A stretch of 64,000 nucleotides of DNA. It comes from Desmodus rotundus (taxonomy: Eukaryota; Chordata; Mammalia; Chiroptera; Phyllostomidae). Below, piece by piece: positions 22,970 through 35,429 of this stretch; position 1 is the first letter of the stretch; the number at the start of each line of letters is the position of its first letter. The DNA lies in contig NC_071389.1 of the NCBI RefSeq assembly GCF_022682495.2, forward strand, positions 8,113,199 through 8,177,198, written 5' to 3'. Under the pieces are notes generated by a model. The model did no database searches. It worked only from the letters and a program-made list of their open reading frames with translations, and had not been told where the DNA came from. A program made the position numbers and the translations under genes.

Positions 22970-23970
22970 CAGGCTAGAGTGGGTGACACTGGCTTCCCGG
23001 TCCCGCACACGTGCCCCTGTCCTCTCACTCCTGGTACAGTGTCCTCACTGGAGCCCAAATACGCAGGCCCGTGCTGCGGAGCCCAGCAGCGCCCTGGATG
23101 CATCACAAACACGCCCCTCCCGTGCCCTCAAGGAGCTGCCATCCCGACCCCGGCAGGCGGAACACAGAGCAGCCCTCCGCTGTGGAGTTTATGGTTTGGT
23201 CTTGTTTCCCAGCGAACACAGAAGAGGATGATTTAAAAAAAAAAATAATAAAGCACAAGCCAGATGCCCGAATTAAAACACTAAATTTTCTTGGAGTTTA
23301 TGCGCTCCGAGCAATGTAAATAAAGGTGAGGGCCGGGCCCCTCTGCCCATAAATCAACCTCAGCCAAAGGCTTCCTCCCCTGGTTGGTTTAGGCATTTTA
23401 GCCCATCACCCACACCTCTCTGCATTTCCAGGAGACAAGGGGGAGGGCTCCATTTGTCATCCTGATTGTCCTCCCCTGGGTTTCTGGGAGCAGCAATCTC
23501 AGCGTTGCCTTTTGCATGAAATATTAAGCTCAGGGATAGAGCCAGGGCATTTCAATGCAGGCGGGATACACTTGGGAAGGCTGGTTTTCTGCCCTCGTGG
23601 CCTCATTTGCATTTATTTTACTCCCGACCATTTGTAATACAGTGGTGGGTGTCCATCAAATAGCTATTAACTCTTCCTCCAGCTCCCAAGGGGGCTGTCG
23701 GGGCCGCCTCCTTCTTACAAGTTTAGGGGATAACGGGGCCCTTACCTTTGATCATTCGGTTGGTGTCGAGCCCCTGTGGGTGTTGGAACTTCTCCTTTCT
23801 ACTCAGTCTCTCAAGGACCCTGCAAGACAACAACCTTGGTTGTATGACTAGCATTCCTTTAACTGGACCCACATTCCTGGGGGTAACCAACGGTTCCACC
23901 ACTTCCTAGCACGTCATCTTGTTGGGTCCCTAGTGGACGTTTTCTCGTCCGTGTATTGAGGTTGATACCT
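22970..23970. other. Unique intronic DNA with an AT-rich block
   Basis: No genes seen. An A-rich run followed by 'ataataaagcacaagcc' at 23235-23265, and the stretch to about 23370, has a composition reminiscent of conserved non-coding DNA, but this cannot be judged without alignment. Confidence 0.4.
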
Positions 23971-23977
23971 GCAGGGA

Positions 23978-24155
23978 AGTCCAACGTTTTGGCGTCTCTG
24001 GGCCACACTGGAAGACGAAGAGTTGCCACACGTTAAATACACAAACACGAAAGAAAACTGACAGGCACAAAGAAGGTTTTAAGTCCATTTATGATTGTGT
24101 GTTGGGCCACATTCATACCCATCGTGGGCCGCAGGATGGACACTCCTGCAGGTTT
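23978..24155 (+). mobile_element. hAT-like non-autonomous DNA element
   Basis: Matches a remembered element with 'gtccaacgttttggcgtctc', 'tgggccacactggaagacga', 'tgtgttgggccacattcata' and 'gtgggccgcaggatggacac'. The class is inferred from that memory; I do not assign the subfamily. Confidence 0.65.
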
Positions 24156-24799
24156 TTACAGTAATCGAGTTAATATATGTGAACTCCTGGGTGAACTGCT
24201 TGGCACCTAGGTGCTAAGGACTCAATAAGTACCAGCTGTGAGTGCTTAAAATCTACCCCAAAGTCTCTCACAGAAGACCTCTAGTGCCCAAGAGTGGCTT
24301 CTCTTGGAAGTGACAACAAAATCATTTAAGGAGGCGCGAGTTTAAGTTGGAATCTTGGTTTTTCAAGTATAACTCCCACGGTGTTTGAGGCCTTAATGTC
24401 GTCATTTGTTTTGTGGTTTGATTGATGGGGCTTGGTGGCGGCAGGGGGGGACTTGCCGAGTGCCCACTGCTGTCTGTGCTCACTGTAAATGCGCCCGGCC
24501 GAATTCTTATCTCCGACAGCTCCCGCATCATCCTCCCCGGGACGGGGAGCCCCGCCAACTCACTGACAGACCCTCTGTTAATTCCTGGATCATTTTTTTC
24601 TCAATTATTTATAGCTCGCCTGCTGATATTTCAAGCTCTCGTTGTCAGAAAAGAGAAAACGGCCGTGAGCGCTGGGAGGCGGCAGCTGAGTCCAGCACTT
24701 GCTTCACTCTCGGTGGTCAGTCTGGTTTGGGCTGCAGGGTGGGGTTTGTGAGATACTCGGCCCATGCCCATGGAGACACACTGGAATGTCGCCCTCTCA

Positions 24800-24935
24800 T
24801 GTCCCAGTGGCGAGGGAGGATTCGACACGGGAAGCTCACGATCCCCTTCTGTTTCCAACTGGTCGCACGACTGGACAAATCACTTTCACGTTTAAGCCTC
24901 AGTTTCCCTGTCGGCAAAATGAGAGGAAAAGAGTA
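24800..24935 (+). mobile_element. MIR SINE
   Basis: 'ctggacaaatcactttcacg' then 'aagcctcagtttccctgtcg' and 'gcaaaatgagaggaaaa' follow the MIR core. Confidence 0.65.
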
Positions 24936-25044
24936 GCTGGATCATCGCTTCACCCAGCAATATTTCTGGGGCATGTGCTCTATGGCAGGCTCCGTCCTGG
25001 GCTTACGGCGCTCCTGGGGCAGAGGGAGGGTGATGGCCACGATG

Positions 25045-25240
25045 AGGGTGGTAATGACACTGACGTTTACTAGTGGCTTAGGAAGGACCAGGCACTGTTC
25101 TAAAAGCTGTACAGCTATTTCTGTGTTTAAGCCACCAAGTGTTATCAGTCCGGCTTTTACAAACGAGGCGACCGAGGCACAAGCGGTTAAGTGATGTGTC
25201 CCTGCTCACACAGCGGGCAGAGTTGAGATTTGAACTTTGG
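25045..25240 (-). mobile_element. MIR SINE
   Basis: Complement of MIR: 'aggcactgttctaaaagctg', 'gaggcgaccgaggcacaagc', 'cctgctcacacagcgggcag', 'gagatttgaac'. Confidence 0.8.
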
Positions 25241-25429
25241 TCCAGTGACCCTTCCCCCCAACCCCTGCCGCCCAAAACCCATATTGTATTTTTAATCAGC
25301 CTGCACGCCTCTCTCTGACGGAAGCATACGTGTCTACAATCACAACCCACTGGGACAAATACCGTGATAGTAATACCTGCAAGGTGTACCAGTGTGCACA
25401 AGGGACACCTGGCCGGGGCTCAGCTGAGG

Positions 25430-25735
25430 GTCTCAGGGCCAGCCTGCCCAGGAGGCTGTGCTTGAGTTGAGTCTCGAAGGACAGGGGAGTCTTCTCTAGG
25501 CAAAGCAGATGTGGGCGGGGCCTGCTGCAGGAGGACAGACGGGACTCTGGGGCAGCAGCCAGTGTTTGGGCTGGGCTCCAGGTCTGGGTGTGATGGGAGA
25601 AGGGGGCGTTGGGAGAAAGAGAAGGGCAGTGGGGGCGCAGGTGGAGGGGGCAGATGGGGCAGGGTCTTGCGGACCAAGTCAAGGATGCGGATTCTACCCC
25701 ATTCAGTGGCTGTGTCTAATGGAAGGGGCATTGCA
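25430..25735 (+). mobile_element. L2 fragment
   Basis: 'cttgagttgagtctcgaagg' at the left and 'cagggtcttgcggaccaagt' with 'ggattctaccccattcagtg' at the right follow the L2 3' region. Confidence 0.6.
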
Positions 25736-25737
25736 TC

Positions 25738-26205
25738 CTTTTTAAAAAATTGTGGTAAAGACACACCTACCACAAATGGACCATTTTAGCCAATTTAGAG
25801 TGTATAATTCAGTGGTATCAAGTATATTCACAATGTTGTACACCATCACCACGGTCTGGTGCGAGAACCTTTTGATCACCTGGGACAGAAAGGAACCCCG
25901 TACCCGTTAAGCAGTCACTCATTCCCCCCTCCCACAGCCCCGGCAGCCACTAGTCTGCTTTCTGTGGCTACAGATTTGTTCTGGACATTTCCTGTAAATG
26001 GAATCATGTGCCACGTGACCTCTTGTGTCAGGCTTAATTCACTTAATGTCTTCAACGTTCGTCCATGTTGCGAATCTGAATTTTATTCCTTTTCACGGCT
26101 GAGTAATATTCTACTATCTGCATTATACCACATTTTAACCACTTCATCTGATGGGCGTGTGAGTTGTTCCCATCCTACCTTTTGTCAATTGTGAATAGTG
26201 ACAAT
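25738..26205 (-). mobile_element. Antisense L1 3' end
   Basis: Complement of the L1M 3' UTR and ORF2 end: 'agagtgtataattcagtggt', 'cactagtctgctttctgtgg', 'taaatggaatcatgtgccac', 'ttttcacggctgagtaatat', 'caattgtgaatagtgacaat'. Confidence 0.85.
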
Positions 26206-26306
26206 GAATCATTTTAAGGTAAGTTTTGGCCTCAGCTTAGCTCCTCAGACCAATTGACTGTAACCCTGGCCCCACTGCCAGCTTATCCATCTGTGTAATG
26301 GGGAGA

Positions 26307-26322
26307 TGTGTGTGTGTGTGTG
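26307..26322 (+). repeat. (TG)n microsatellite
   Basis: Eight TG units within MIR-like sequence. Confidence 0.9.
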
Positions 26323-26914
26323 CATATATTCACATGTGACTGCACACTGTCTACAGAAGCGAACCTTCCGCTTCTCCCTCAATTACAACAGAAAATTCGA
26401 TAACTCTGAAATTGTTTGAAGCTCCAAAACTTCTACTTATAATCACAGTGAGAGCTTCCTCAGGATAAAATGGGGCCGATAAGAGCATCCACGTCAGAGG
26501 GCTGTAGAGGCTGCTGACCGCGTTCCTTCATGGAAGGCACGGATGAGAGTGCTCAGCACCCAGGGAACGCTGTTGTGATCGCCACTGTAACCGTCACCCT
26601 TGTTACTGGCACGGTCTTCACTGCGCCCATGTGCTCCAGGCAGTGGGAAGCTGGGGTAGGTTTCCTGGGCGTCAGCCAGTCCGCGAGACAGCCCTGCTGG
26701 GTAGGCTGTGGGCACGTGCTGTCCAGAGGAGATTTGTAACAACGTAACTGCAGAAGCATTCCTCTTCTTCCTGCCGGGTCTCTCTGAGACACTCACTGAG
26801 CCCTTGCTATGGGGCTGCACCCTACCAGCTCATGGAGGTGGCAGTGGTTTTGACCTAGACCCCGTCTGGGGCACTTCTAGTCGAGTGCTTATCGCAACAC
26901 ACGGTGAAAAGGCC

Positions 26915-27130
26915 AGACTCCAGAGTGGGCGGCCTGGAACTGAGTCCTCTCTCCACTGCAGGTTTACTGTGTGCCCGGGGCACGTTATTTAACCTCTCCG
27001 GGCCTCAGTTTCTCCATCTGTAAAATGGCACAGTGCAGCCAAGTCTAGCACACCCTGAGGTCCAAAGGAGGTGGTGAATACAAAAGCATCTGGTACAAGG
27101 TGACTGGTACCTAATAGGCTCTTGCCTGAT
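26915..27130 (+). mobile_element. MIR SINE
   Basis: 'ggcctggaactgagtcctct', 'gcacgttatttaacctctcc', 'gggcctcagtttctccatct' and 'gtaaaatggcacagtg' follow MIR. Confidence 0.85.
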
Positions 27131-27274
27131 TTCTTTCCAAGAGAAGAACACATACATGCATAAATTATATAATACAAGTCGGAATCTCTGCGAGGAGTTT
27201 GAACACCCTTTGGAAGTTCAGAGGAGCGAGAATTGGCTAAAATGGAGTCTAGAAATTTGATTTGGGGCTTTGCG

Positions 27275-27530
27275 AAGAAATAATATTAGCTCTGATTTTT
27301 CACTGCTTCTGTGCTGCAGGAATTGAGCTAAGCACCTTTAATTTTATTATATTTGACTACATGCCTACAACGTGGTGACCTTTTAAGGATGGATTACATT
27401 TTTAAACCTGTTCAACAATCCTACCAGGGTGAATAATCCTGTTTGTAGATGGCAGCAAGGCCTTGCCCAAGGTCACTCAGCATAAAAGCGTTGAGGAAAG
27501 GACTTGAACGCAGGTCTGTCCACCCCCAGA
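27275..27530 (-). mobile_element. MIR SINE
   Basis: Complement of MIR: 'gaattgagctaagcaccttt', 'gccttgcccaaggtcactca' and 'ggacttgaacgcaggtctgt'. Confidence 0.75.
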
Positions 27531-27714
27531 GTCCCACGGAGGGTCACGTGATCAGGGGCGGGCCCTCCACGCGGACTGGAAAGTGCTTTGCTGTAGATAA
27601 TCCACAAAGTGGTCCTCCTTCTGCAAGGGACTTCAGTTGAAAGTAAATTTGCATTATGTGAACTGGATTCGCAAACTAAAAAGAGGCAGACTTAGAACGG
27701 TACAGGTGGCAGAT

Positions 27715-27925
27715 GCTAGCTGGAGTATCACAGTGGGCAAGAGGCTTGCAATCAGACTAGCGTGGGTTCAAGTCCCAGCCCTGCCACTTACTAGCTGGGT
27801 GTAACCTTGAGCAAGGTACATCGTCTCATGCAGCCTCATGCTCGTCATCCCTAACGTGGACATGATCACAGTCCCTGCACCGTAGGGTTGTTGTGAAGGT
27901 CCCAGGGGATGGTACAGGTGGCACT
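27715..27925 (+). mobile_element. MIR SINE, well preserved
   Basis: 'agcgtgggttcaagtcccag', 'ccctgccacttactagctgg', 'gtgtaaccttgagcaaggta', then 'gtagggttgttgtgaaggt'. The tRNA-like box B and the core are clear. Confidence 0.9.
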
Positions 27926-28159
27926 CTGAGCAGAGCCCCTCGCCGGTACGGAACTTCAGAGTGTCCTCATCACCGCAGCCATGTGCCAGTTCAATGGCCT
28001 AGGTGGTCGTCATCACCTCTGTTCGCCCTGGAAGCGGAGCTGTCCTGCCAGCCAGACTGTGTAGGAACTTCCGACCACAGAGCAGATGGGCAGCTCAGGG
28101 CTGACGCTGTCCTGAAGCTTCAACCCCCCCGCCCCGGGGGAGCTGCCAAGTGAAAAGAC

Positions 28160-29260
28160 GATTACTAGAGAGGAGGCTGAACCCTTTGTGCACTGGTCCA
28201 CTGGGGACTGGACCAGGGCCACCCAAGTCATTTGTCATCTGCTAATGGGGCTAATCAGTGGCTGGAGGGTGGGAAGAGGGGGGCTTCCTGTGCACAGCCT
28301 GCAGACCCCCCACCAGGGTCTTCCGAGTGACTGGGCTGCCAGGCCCTTTCTTCTCCACAATGGATGCCGCCTTTCACAGAGAGATCCCTGTTGCTCCTGA
28401 ATGCAGGAAGTATATGTTTAATCCACGTGGTCACTGAAGTAGAGCTTCGTTCCTTCTAATCTCTGCCGTGTCTTTGAACTCTCTCCATTTTGCAAGACAC
28501 TGGAATATAAGGAACCACTGGGGCTAGCTCCTGCGCCCCCACTTCTCAGGACCACACTGACCCCCAAAGGCCTCTTTGCTTTGCTCGAACTCCCAGCGTG
28601 CACTCTGCTGTCTTTGCATCTCTGCGTCTCCCAGTGTCCGGCATTTGCCCCCAAGATTGGCTACAGAATGAGATCGCAAGAGAAAACAGGCCTTTGCTCC
28701 GTTTAACTCGATTTTACTTTGGGGGACCAGAGAGAAGACGAGAGAACAGCAAGCATGGGAATGCTGCTGACCCTGAGAAACCTCCCACAGCCTGCACTTA
28801 ACTTCTGGCTTGAGCAGAGTGTGAAGTGTGGGAGCTCAGGGACCGGACCAGGGACCTAACCTTGTCCACTGCAGACAGTCGGCTGCAGAGTAGCTCCTCC
28901 CCTCGGGGCACCCGCTGAAGGGGCCGTCTGGGAAGAAGAGCGCACAGATTTATTCCTCCTTTACCTGTGAGCTCTTGAGGTCTTAAGGTGCTCTGACTTC
29001 TTTAGAAACGCAGTGAGCATTGACTAAGTGCTGATCGACCGAAAATTCCTCAGGTGAGCCTGCCAAGACTCCATCTTAGAAGGGGAGACTGTTGATACAC
29101 TTTGATTGGAAAGCGTGGGTTTGCTTAACAGTCAGCCTTCATGGGACATTGAAAACATGGTGACAAATGACATTATGTTTAGTAAAATAAGGCACCTTTG
29201 AGATTTCTTGCATTTTTGTAAAAAATTAAAAACTGTCGAACTCTGCACATCGTCGTTAAG
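28160..29260. other. Unique intronic DNA
   Basis: No exon, RNA gene or clear repeat recognised. Confidence 0.5.
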
Positions 29261-29319
29261 CCTTACCCGAAATGAAATGCAGGGAACGGATCTCTCTCTC
29301 TATTCCGACTCATCCTATT

Positions 29320-29445
29320 TTGGACAGTGTTAAACGCGTTGTCTTTGGAGTCCGGCAAGCCTGGTCCAGATCCCCGCTCTATTACTTCACTGGCTGCATG
29401 GCCTCAGAAAATTTGCTTACCTTCTTTGGGTGTCAGTTTTCTGAC
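29320..29445 (+). mobile_element. MIR SINE
   Basis: 'tctttggagtccggcaagcc', 'ccgctctattacttcactgg', 'ctgcatggcctcagaaaatt' follow the MIR 5' half and core. Confidence 0.75.
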
Positions 29446-29557
29446 ATATGCTTTTTTATAACAAAAATAAAAACCTTTTGAGGCGTCAGCGAAATGTCCG
29501 TGGACCACACACGCCAGCACCGCGAGCCTTTGACAGCTAAGGGGTCAGTGAAGAGAG

Positions 29558-29650
29558 TTCATTCATTTGTTCAACAAACACTTATTGGGCCCTTACCATG
29601 TGCTGAACACGACCTGGTTCCTGTCCACGAGGGGTTAATACTCTCGCGGT
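29558..29650 (+). mobile_element. L2 fragment
   Basis: 'ttcattcatttgttcaacaa', 'acacttattgggcccttacc' and 'atgtgctgaacacgacctgg' are L2-type. Confidence 0.75.
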
Positions 29651-30109
29651 TTGCGGGTAATGAACATGCCAGGTCCAGCTGTTTACAGGAACATGACTCT
29701 TTGAGGTGGGGTAGTGACCCAAGCGCAGAGGACCTTCGTGTTCCCTTCAGCTCAGTCCTTCCACCTACCCCACCTGCTCCCACCAGACATTACCAGAAAC
29801 TTCACCTGAACAAACAGGAACAACATTTAGTTCTTGATGAGGTGATGTCTGGTTTTCCAGATTAAGTATCACAGGTAAATTGCTAGTGTGTGCCAGCAGC
29901 CAAAACACAGGCAGGACCCCCGTGTCTAAGAGCACTGCCTGAGCCCGGGCTGCGTCCCCCCAGGGTGCCTCCGTCAGGTAGCCATCATAGAAGAAATCAG
30001 CGGACCCCGGGTGTGATGAGCGAGGCTTTATTAGGTTTTCTTCGCCTTCCCCTTGAGTGTGTTTTCTGCATGCGTTGAATTCCTTTAAGCTGCTGCACAC
30101 AGTTCAGAG

Positions 30110-31190
30110 GGTAACACCATTAATTAGACCAACAAGGTAATGTAATGAAAGGTACAAGCCTTCCCAGTATACTAGGTTTATCCCTGATTAACGGAGTAGC
30201 CCCCTCCCCTCGTGAAGCCTTGTTCTCTAGGCTACCCAAGGATATTGCTCTGATTGTAATTAAAACCAGGGGCGAAATTTCACTCCTCTCCGTGAGTGGA
30301 AAATGAGCAGTTTGAAAGCAGAGGACCAAACTAATCACTTAAAGACGTCAGAGATATCCCCACCCCACCCCCCAAAAAGCCCCAAAGAGGCTCGACTTAT
30401 AATTAGCGGTTAAAAGATTTCCAGGGATATTTCATCAGTCGTTGTTTAAAAAGAAAAAAAAAAGAAAAGAAAAGAAAAAACTTTGAGATTATTTTGACAA
30501 GAGAGAGTTTTGACTGAAGTTGGGGGAAGCTAAAAGCGTTACTTCAAAATGTAATTATGAGAAATTTCAATTATCATCCTCCTTTCAAAAGTCTCTCAAT
30601 CCGGCAGGCAATTAAGGGTAGCGAGGTTTGCACCGCGAGCAGTGCGTTCTTTCCCAGGGACCAACACACTCGGTACAGTGGACTGTTGCCAGCTCCTTGG
30701 AAGGGAGAGGATGTGGGGGCGGCCGTCGGTCATTCGGATCAGCCAAGGGATCTGGACGCTTCCAGCAGCTCTCCTTTCTCCCTGGCTGCACCCGTGTTCA
30801 TCCCTGGGCACCTACTGGATTCTCCACCTTTCAGGAACCCTACGAGATTCCGAGTGATGTTTGCTGTGCGGTGGATCTCAATCCAGATGTGCTGCTGGTG
30901 TCCTCCCAGCCAGACAGAGCTGCCACATGGAGCACGTAGGGATTCTGTTCTTCCCGATGCTGGACAATTAAGGCCGAGGCCGACTGGGCTGAGCCCTGCT
31001 GGGAGAGTGCAAGTGCCATTAGGGGCCTTTCACTCTGCGCTGTGCCTCTCGTGCCGTCTGTACGTGTTGCACTGAATTAATGCCTTCGGGCTGTCAATCA
31101 AACGACACCATTATTTAAATCCATCAGGGTTTAGATCCTGACACAGGCACTAAGTGCTAGGCAAGGATGGAAATGTGAAGCTTCAGCCAT
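30110..31190. other. Mostly unique intronic DNA
   Basis: Contains an A/G-rich run at 30450-30480 and otherwise no gene or named repeat. Segments 30385-30445 and 30535-30620 are AT-rich and unique. Confidence 0.5.
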
Positions 31191-31199
31191 TAGCCAGTA

Positions 31200-31430
31200 A
31201 AGCTAGTCGTTACCATAACAGCTTGCATTTGTAGAACCCTTAACCGTGCATGCAAGCAGAAGCCACATTATTTATACAAATTCTCGCAACACGCCTCTGT
31301 GCTGTTTAGTACGACCTTTTGGCCTGTGAGAAAGTGGAGGTGTGGATGGGTCAGGTGACTTGCCCAGGGACACTGGGATTCCTGAGACAAAGCCAGGCTC
31401 TGCTCTCTCCAGGGCTGCCGTCCTGGCCAG
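31200..31430 (-). mobile_element. MIR SINE
   Basis: Complement of MIR: 'agcttgcatttgtagaaccc', 'aaattctcgcaacacgcctc', 'ggtgacttgcccagggacac', 'caaagccaggctctg'. Confidence 0.7.
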
Positions 31431-31494
31431 AGGTCTTAGCATCTCTTTCCACCGGCACCCTGGCAACAGCCCCCTACAACAGCCCCTCCCAGCC

Positions 31495-31890
31495 TCTCAT
31501 CACGTCCGCTCTCTCCAAGCCGCACCCCATGTGGGCTTTCTAAAATGCTAGTCTTTCTGTGGGATTCTGCTTTTGGAAACCCTCTAAACAGCTCTTCATC
31601 GTTCAGGATCCAGCCTGACCCCTTACTGTGGCTCCCAGGGACTGGCTGGAGGGCCTGCCTCCCTGCTCTCGTTTTGGACCATTGTGCCATAGGGGTTGCG
31701 TTCCAGCCACACCAACAGTCTCACACCACTGTTCACGCCTCCTGCAGACTCCCGCTTCCCTGTCCTCTGCTCAGAAAACCTCCACTGGCCCTTTAGCACC
31801 ACTTCCAGGAGACCTTCCAAGCTCTGCAGAGACCACGCCCCTACTGTGTGCCCCCAGAGCACCTGCTAGCCTCTTATTATGACGTGGCAA
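31495..31890 (-). mobile_element. L2 3' fragment
   Basis: The + strand reads 'ccctctaaacagctcttcat', 'ttcaggatccagcctgaccc', 'caggagaccttccaagctct', matching the complementary layout of the L2 ORF2 end and 3' UTR. Orientation is my best reading. Confidence 0.65.
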
Positions 31891-32390
31891 ATACCTACAG
31901 AGCACTTACTATGCTCCAGATGCTCTCAGAGGCTCTACAGATAAAACAGCGGACAGACGGATGAGCGGGGGAAAGAGACCACAGACAAGTGTGTCTACAG
32001 CGTGGCGGGTAACGCTAAGGAAAATAGCCTGCTGGGGGGGACAGAGTGAGGGTGGGCTGGGCCACGTCTAGATCAGGGTCATGGGAGGCCCCACACAGAG
32101 AGCAGGAAGGAAGTGAAGGAGCGAGCCACAGGGCTATGCGGGGACAAGCATCTGAGCAGGGGGAAGAGCGGGTACAGGGGCCCCTGAGGCACAGCCACCT
32201 GGTGTGTTGGAGGAACACCAGGAGGCTGGTGTGGCTGGAACTCAGCAAGTAGGGAGGGTCGGTAAGAGTTGCAGTCAGAGGGTTAGCTGGGCCAGAGCCA
32301 CAAAGTGGGAGAGAACACAGAGCTAGCAAGCTGGGAAGCCTAACCAGGGGAGGCGTCTCCTCCCAGGCCTGATGCAATCTGACTCAAATG
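31890..32390 (+). mobile_element. L2 fragment
   Basis: 'cctacagagcacttactatg', 'ctctacagataaaacagcgg', then 'gtgttggaggaacaccagga' and 'ggctggtgtggctggaactc' follow L2 in the + orientation, so it lies head to head with the previous fragment. Confidence 0.65.
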
Positions 32391-32599
32391 TAAAGGACTC
32401 AGGCCTCACCCCTTGCATCTCTGGCGACTGACTCTGCTCTCTTTCCTGCTGTCCCCGAAGCCCCGTGCAGCAGGGTCCGTGGCTAGTTCGGTCACCATTA
32501 CATCCTGAGGGCTTAGCACGGTGCCTACCTCCTTAAAGGTGCCAAATAAATGTATGTGAAGCAGTTCCCAGCCCTGCTGGCTTCCCCTGAGACTCCATA

Positions 32600-33880
32600 A
32601 CCATTGACAAAGCAGAGGGGCAGGTGTTCACGCTCTCTACAGTATGCCCCCCACCCCAAAACAACAACCAGCCAAAGGGGAGCTCCGCACCCAGGCCTGG
32701 CACGCACTGGGCAGGTGCACCCAGGTGCATTGGAAAGAGGCCATTCTTTGGGGACACAGTTCTCTGTTCACCACACCCTGAGTCACCGTCTGAGTTCATT
32801 GTAAATACAGATGCTGCGTCCAACAGCTGACGACAGTGTGGGCAAGGTGATTAGGAACTCTCTCCCTCGCCTGCCTGACCTTCTTGCCTCCTCTGCCCAG
32901 GAGTGGGCAGCCGGCATCCACTCGGGAGCAAATCTGGTGTCTTCTCCGAAGTTGTCTCCCCCCTTGGGCTGGGGCACCCCAGCCCCCACTGCTGGGGAAC
33001 CTGGTCTGCAGCTCCGTGCCTCTGGGGGATTGGCTTCGGGCGGTTCTGCGTGCCTTGTGTGCGTTCAGATTCCGTGGGCTTGTTTGAAAAGACAACCTTT
33101 TGTTGGCGGAGTAATTTTAGTTTTAGTTGGCACCCCAGACAAAGCAGTCTTTCAACACACCCGCAGCCTATAGGCAGCCAGGACTTTTTCAATGAGATTG
33201 CAGGAAATTTGCCAAGTCGTTTGGGGCCTGTAAATTAGGCCTTGTTTAAAAATTTAGATAAAGCCCAATGTGAGAGAGAAATGCTTTCATAACACTAAAC
33301 GCGAGTTCCACTGAAAACCCCTTTCAAGCTAAATGGAACGCTTCTCTGGAAGCCCAGAGACATGAAATGCTTCAGACGTCCAGAGAGTTTTCATTTATTG
33401 TCCCACGTGAGGCGAGGGCATTTTCTGCGGTTTAACAGTTCAGATGCACATGCAAGTGGAATTCATTTGCAAAATGCGGGGCCTGTCGGGGCATCTATTT
33501 TTCCCCAACCTGCCTGATTTCATTTCGTCGTGGCTGTTGCCCTGCAGGGGGTGGGGACCACTGCTCCTGCTTCAGAGATGAGGACAGCGGGTCCAGTCAG
33601 CTGCATTCCTGCCTCCAACAGGCCGTGCTTCTGCCGTTAATCTGTGCGGCATGGTGGTTTGCACTTGGAAGTATTGTCGCGTCTTCGACATTTACCTGAA
33701 AGACACCAGTCGTTGGGCCAGCCAGAGGGGCCTCCTGGGTAACCAAGGGAAGGTGCTGGCTTCCATTTGTGAATGTCTGCCACTGTACGAAGCCTATTTT
33801 CTCTCCCTGGGAGCCTTTTGTGCCTGGGTTTGCCTTGTTTACTGCTCCTCCCTAATGGCAGCTGCCTTCTCCACTGGCAG
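32600..33880. other. Unique intronic DNA
   Basis: No exon or named repeat recognised. 33240-33500 is a moderately AT-rich unique block without repeat features. Confidence 0.5.
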
Positions 33881-34799
33881 GTCCCTCTGATGTGCTTCCC
33901 TGGGGTTAGTTACAAGGAACAGAAACTCCAAGTTAAACTGGCTGAAGTGGCAAAGGGCTCTTGAGATGGGAAGCCTCAAGGGCTTCCAGCACTTTCGATG
34001 CATGCCCAGCACAGCCCGATGACGCAGCTCAGCTGAGATGACCATGCCCTGCCTCCCCTTTGCCTCCTCAGGGTTGGCTCCCTCATCCATAGTGCTTTTC
34101 CCTTCCTGTCCCAAGGTGCCTACCCCTGGCACCAGGGAGCCTTGCTTCCTTGTTCACATCCAGTGGGGAGAGCTAACTCAGTCAAATCTTTGAGAAAAAA
34201 ATCCCAGACTTAGTCCCAAGTGATTGGATCATTTGGGTCACATGCCCGACTCTGATTCAGCCACTGAAGCAGGGCTGGAGGAGTCGGGGAAGGAGAGGCT
34301 GCTGGACTGTGCTGTCTGCTTAGACCTAAGGCGCTGATCTGGGTGCAGAGCGAGCTTAAGCCTGGTTGCATGCTTAACAATGGCTCTCTGAGAAACAAAA
34401 GGCAGGGGCGGGGGTGGGGGGTGCACCATTTGCCGCTTCCTGTGGTGTAAATATTTCTCCTGTGACGATTTTAAGCAACCAGGGCAACACCACTGAGCAT
34501 GGGGCTGGGAACAGAAGCATACAATTGGCTCTCGGGCCAGTATAGTGCAGTGTCACCTCCCCTGCCGTGTGTGGACTGCAGAGAGGGAGGATGGGTCCTC
34601 ACACAAAGAGCAGAGAAGGGGAAGGGACATGGCTGTGGGCCACTCAAACAGGCCTTCCCAAGGGTGGCCCAGGCCCAGGCTCACGCCTGACGCCACATTC
34701 GCGCTGGTCCTCCCCAGGCCAGCTGCAGGCCAGCTGCTGGTGGGTGTGTGCCTTCTCCCTGCCCCGCTGTAGAGAACGGGGAGGACTTCCCTTGGACTA

Positions 34800-34945
34800 A
34801 GACATCTAGGCCAAGCCGGGGCTCTCAGGCAAGTCCTTCAACCTTTCTCAGTGCCTTCAGCCACAAAAAGATTCTAGGAATGATCTCTGTCCCAAAGAGT
34901 CACTGTGAGGATTCAACAAGCTGCCCATCGTTGAGTACTACGTAT
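34800..34945 (+). mobile_element. MIR SINE (partial)
   Basis: 'caagtccttcaacctttctc', 'agagtcactgtgaggattca' and 'acaagctgcccatcgttgag' follow MIR. Confidence 0.65.
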
Positions 34946-35024
34946 GTATGAATATAAGGTGGTTCGTTATGCCTCTCAAACGTGTCCCCCACATGAGCCA
35001 CAAATCAACACCGGTGTCATCTAG

Positions 35025-35235
35025 CAGACAAACCAGGAACCTGAAGTCAGACAGGCCTGGGTTCAAATCCCAGCACTGCTGTTTATGAGCTGTGTGACTA
35101 TAGGGAAGGCACTTAACCTCTCTGAAACTTTGTTTCCTCAGCAATACAATGAGATATAATTACCTTATCTAGAGGGGTCGTTGCCAAGATTGAATGAGAC
35201 AAAGCAGATAAGGCACAATGTATGTAAAAGTTAGT
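35025..35235 (+). mobile_element. MIR SINE, well preserved
   Basis: 'gacaggcctgggttcaaatc', 'agctgtgtgactatagggaa', 'ggcacttaacctctctgaaa', 'gttgccaagattgaatgaga'. Near full length. Confidence 0.9.
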
Positions 35236-35429
35236 TTTAACCTAGCATGCACTGATTACCCCTCCACCCAAAGTCTTTGCCCTGCTGGCCACAGCCCCCA
35301 GTGTTGGTTTGGAAACCCGCCTTTCCCTGACTTTTAGGTTATGAGGTTCATGGAGGGTCCTGTGGCTGCCTCCCAATCCCATTCCTAGTTGTTTCAGCCA
35401 AATAGCATAGTCACATTCCCTGACCATTG

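Noticed and set aside
27755..27800. tRNA-like B box 'gggttcaagtccc'
   Set aside because: Part of a MIR SINE.
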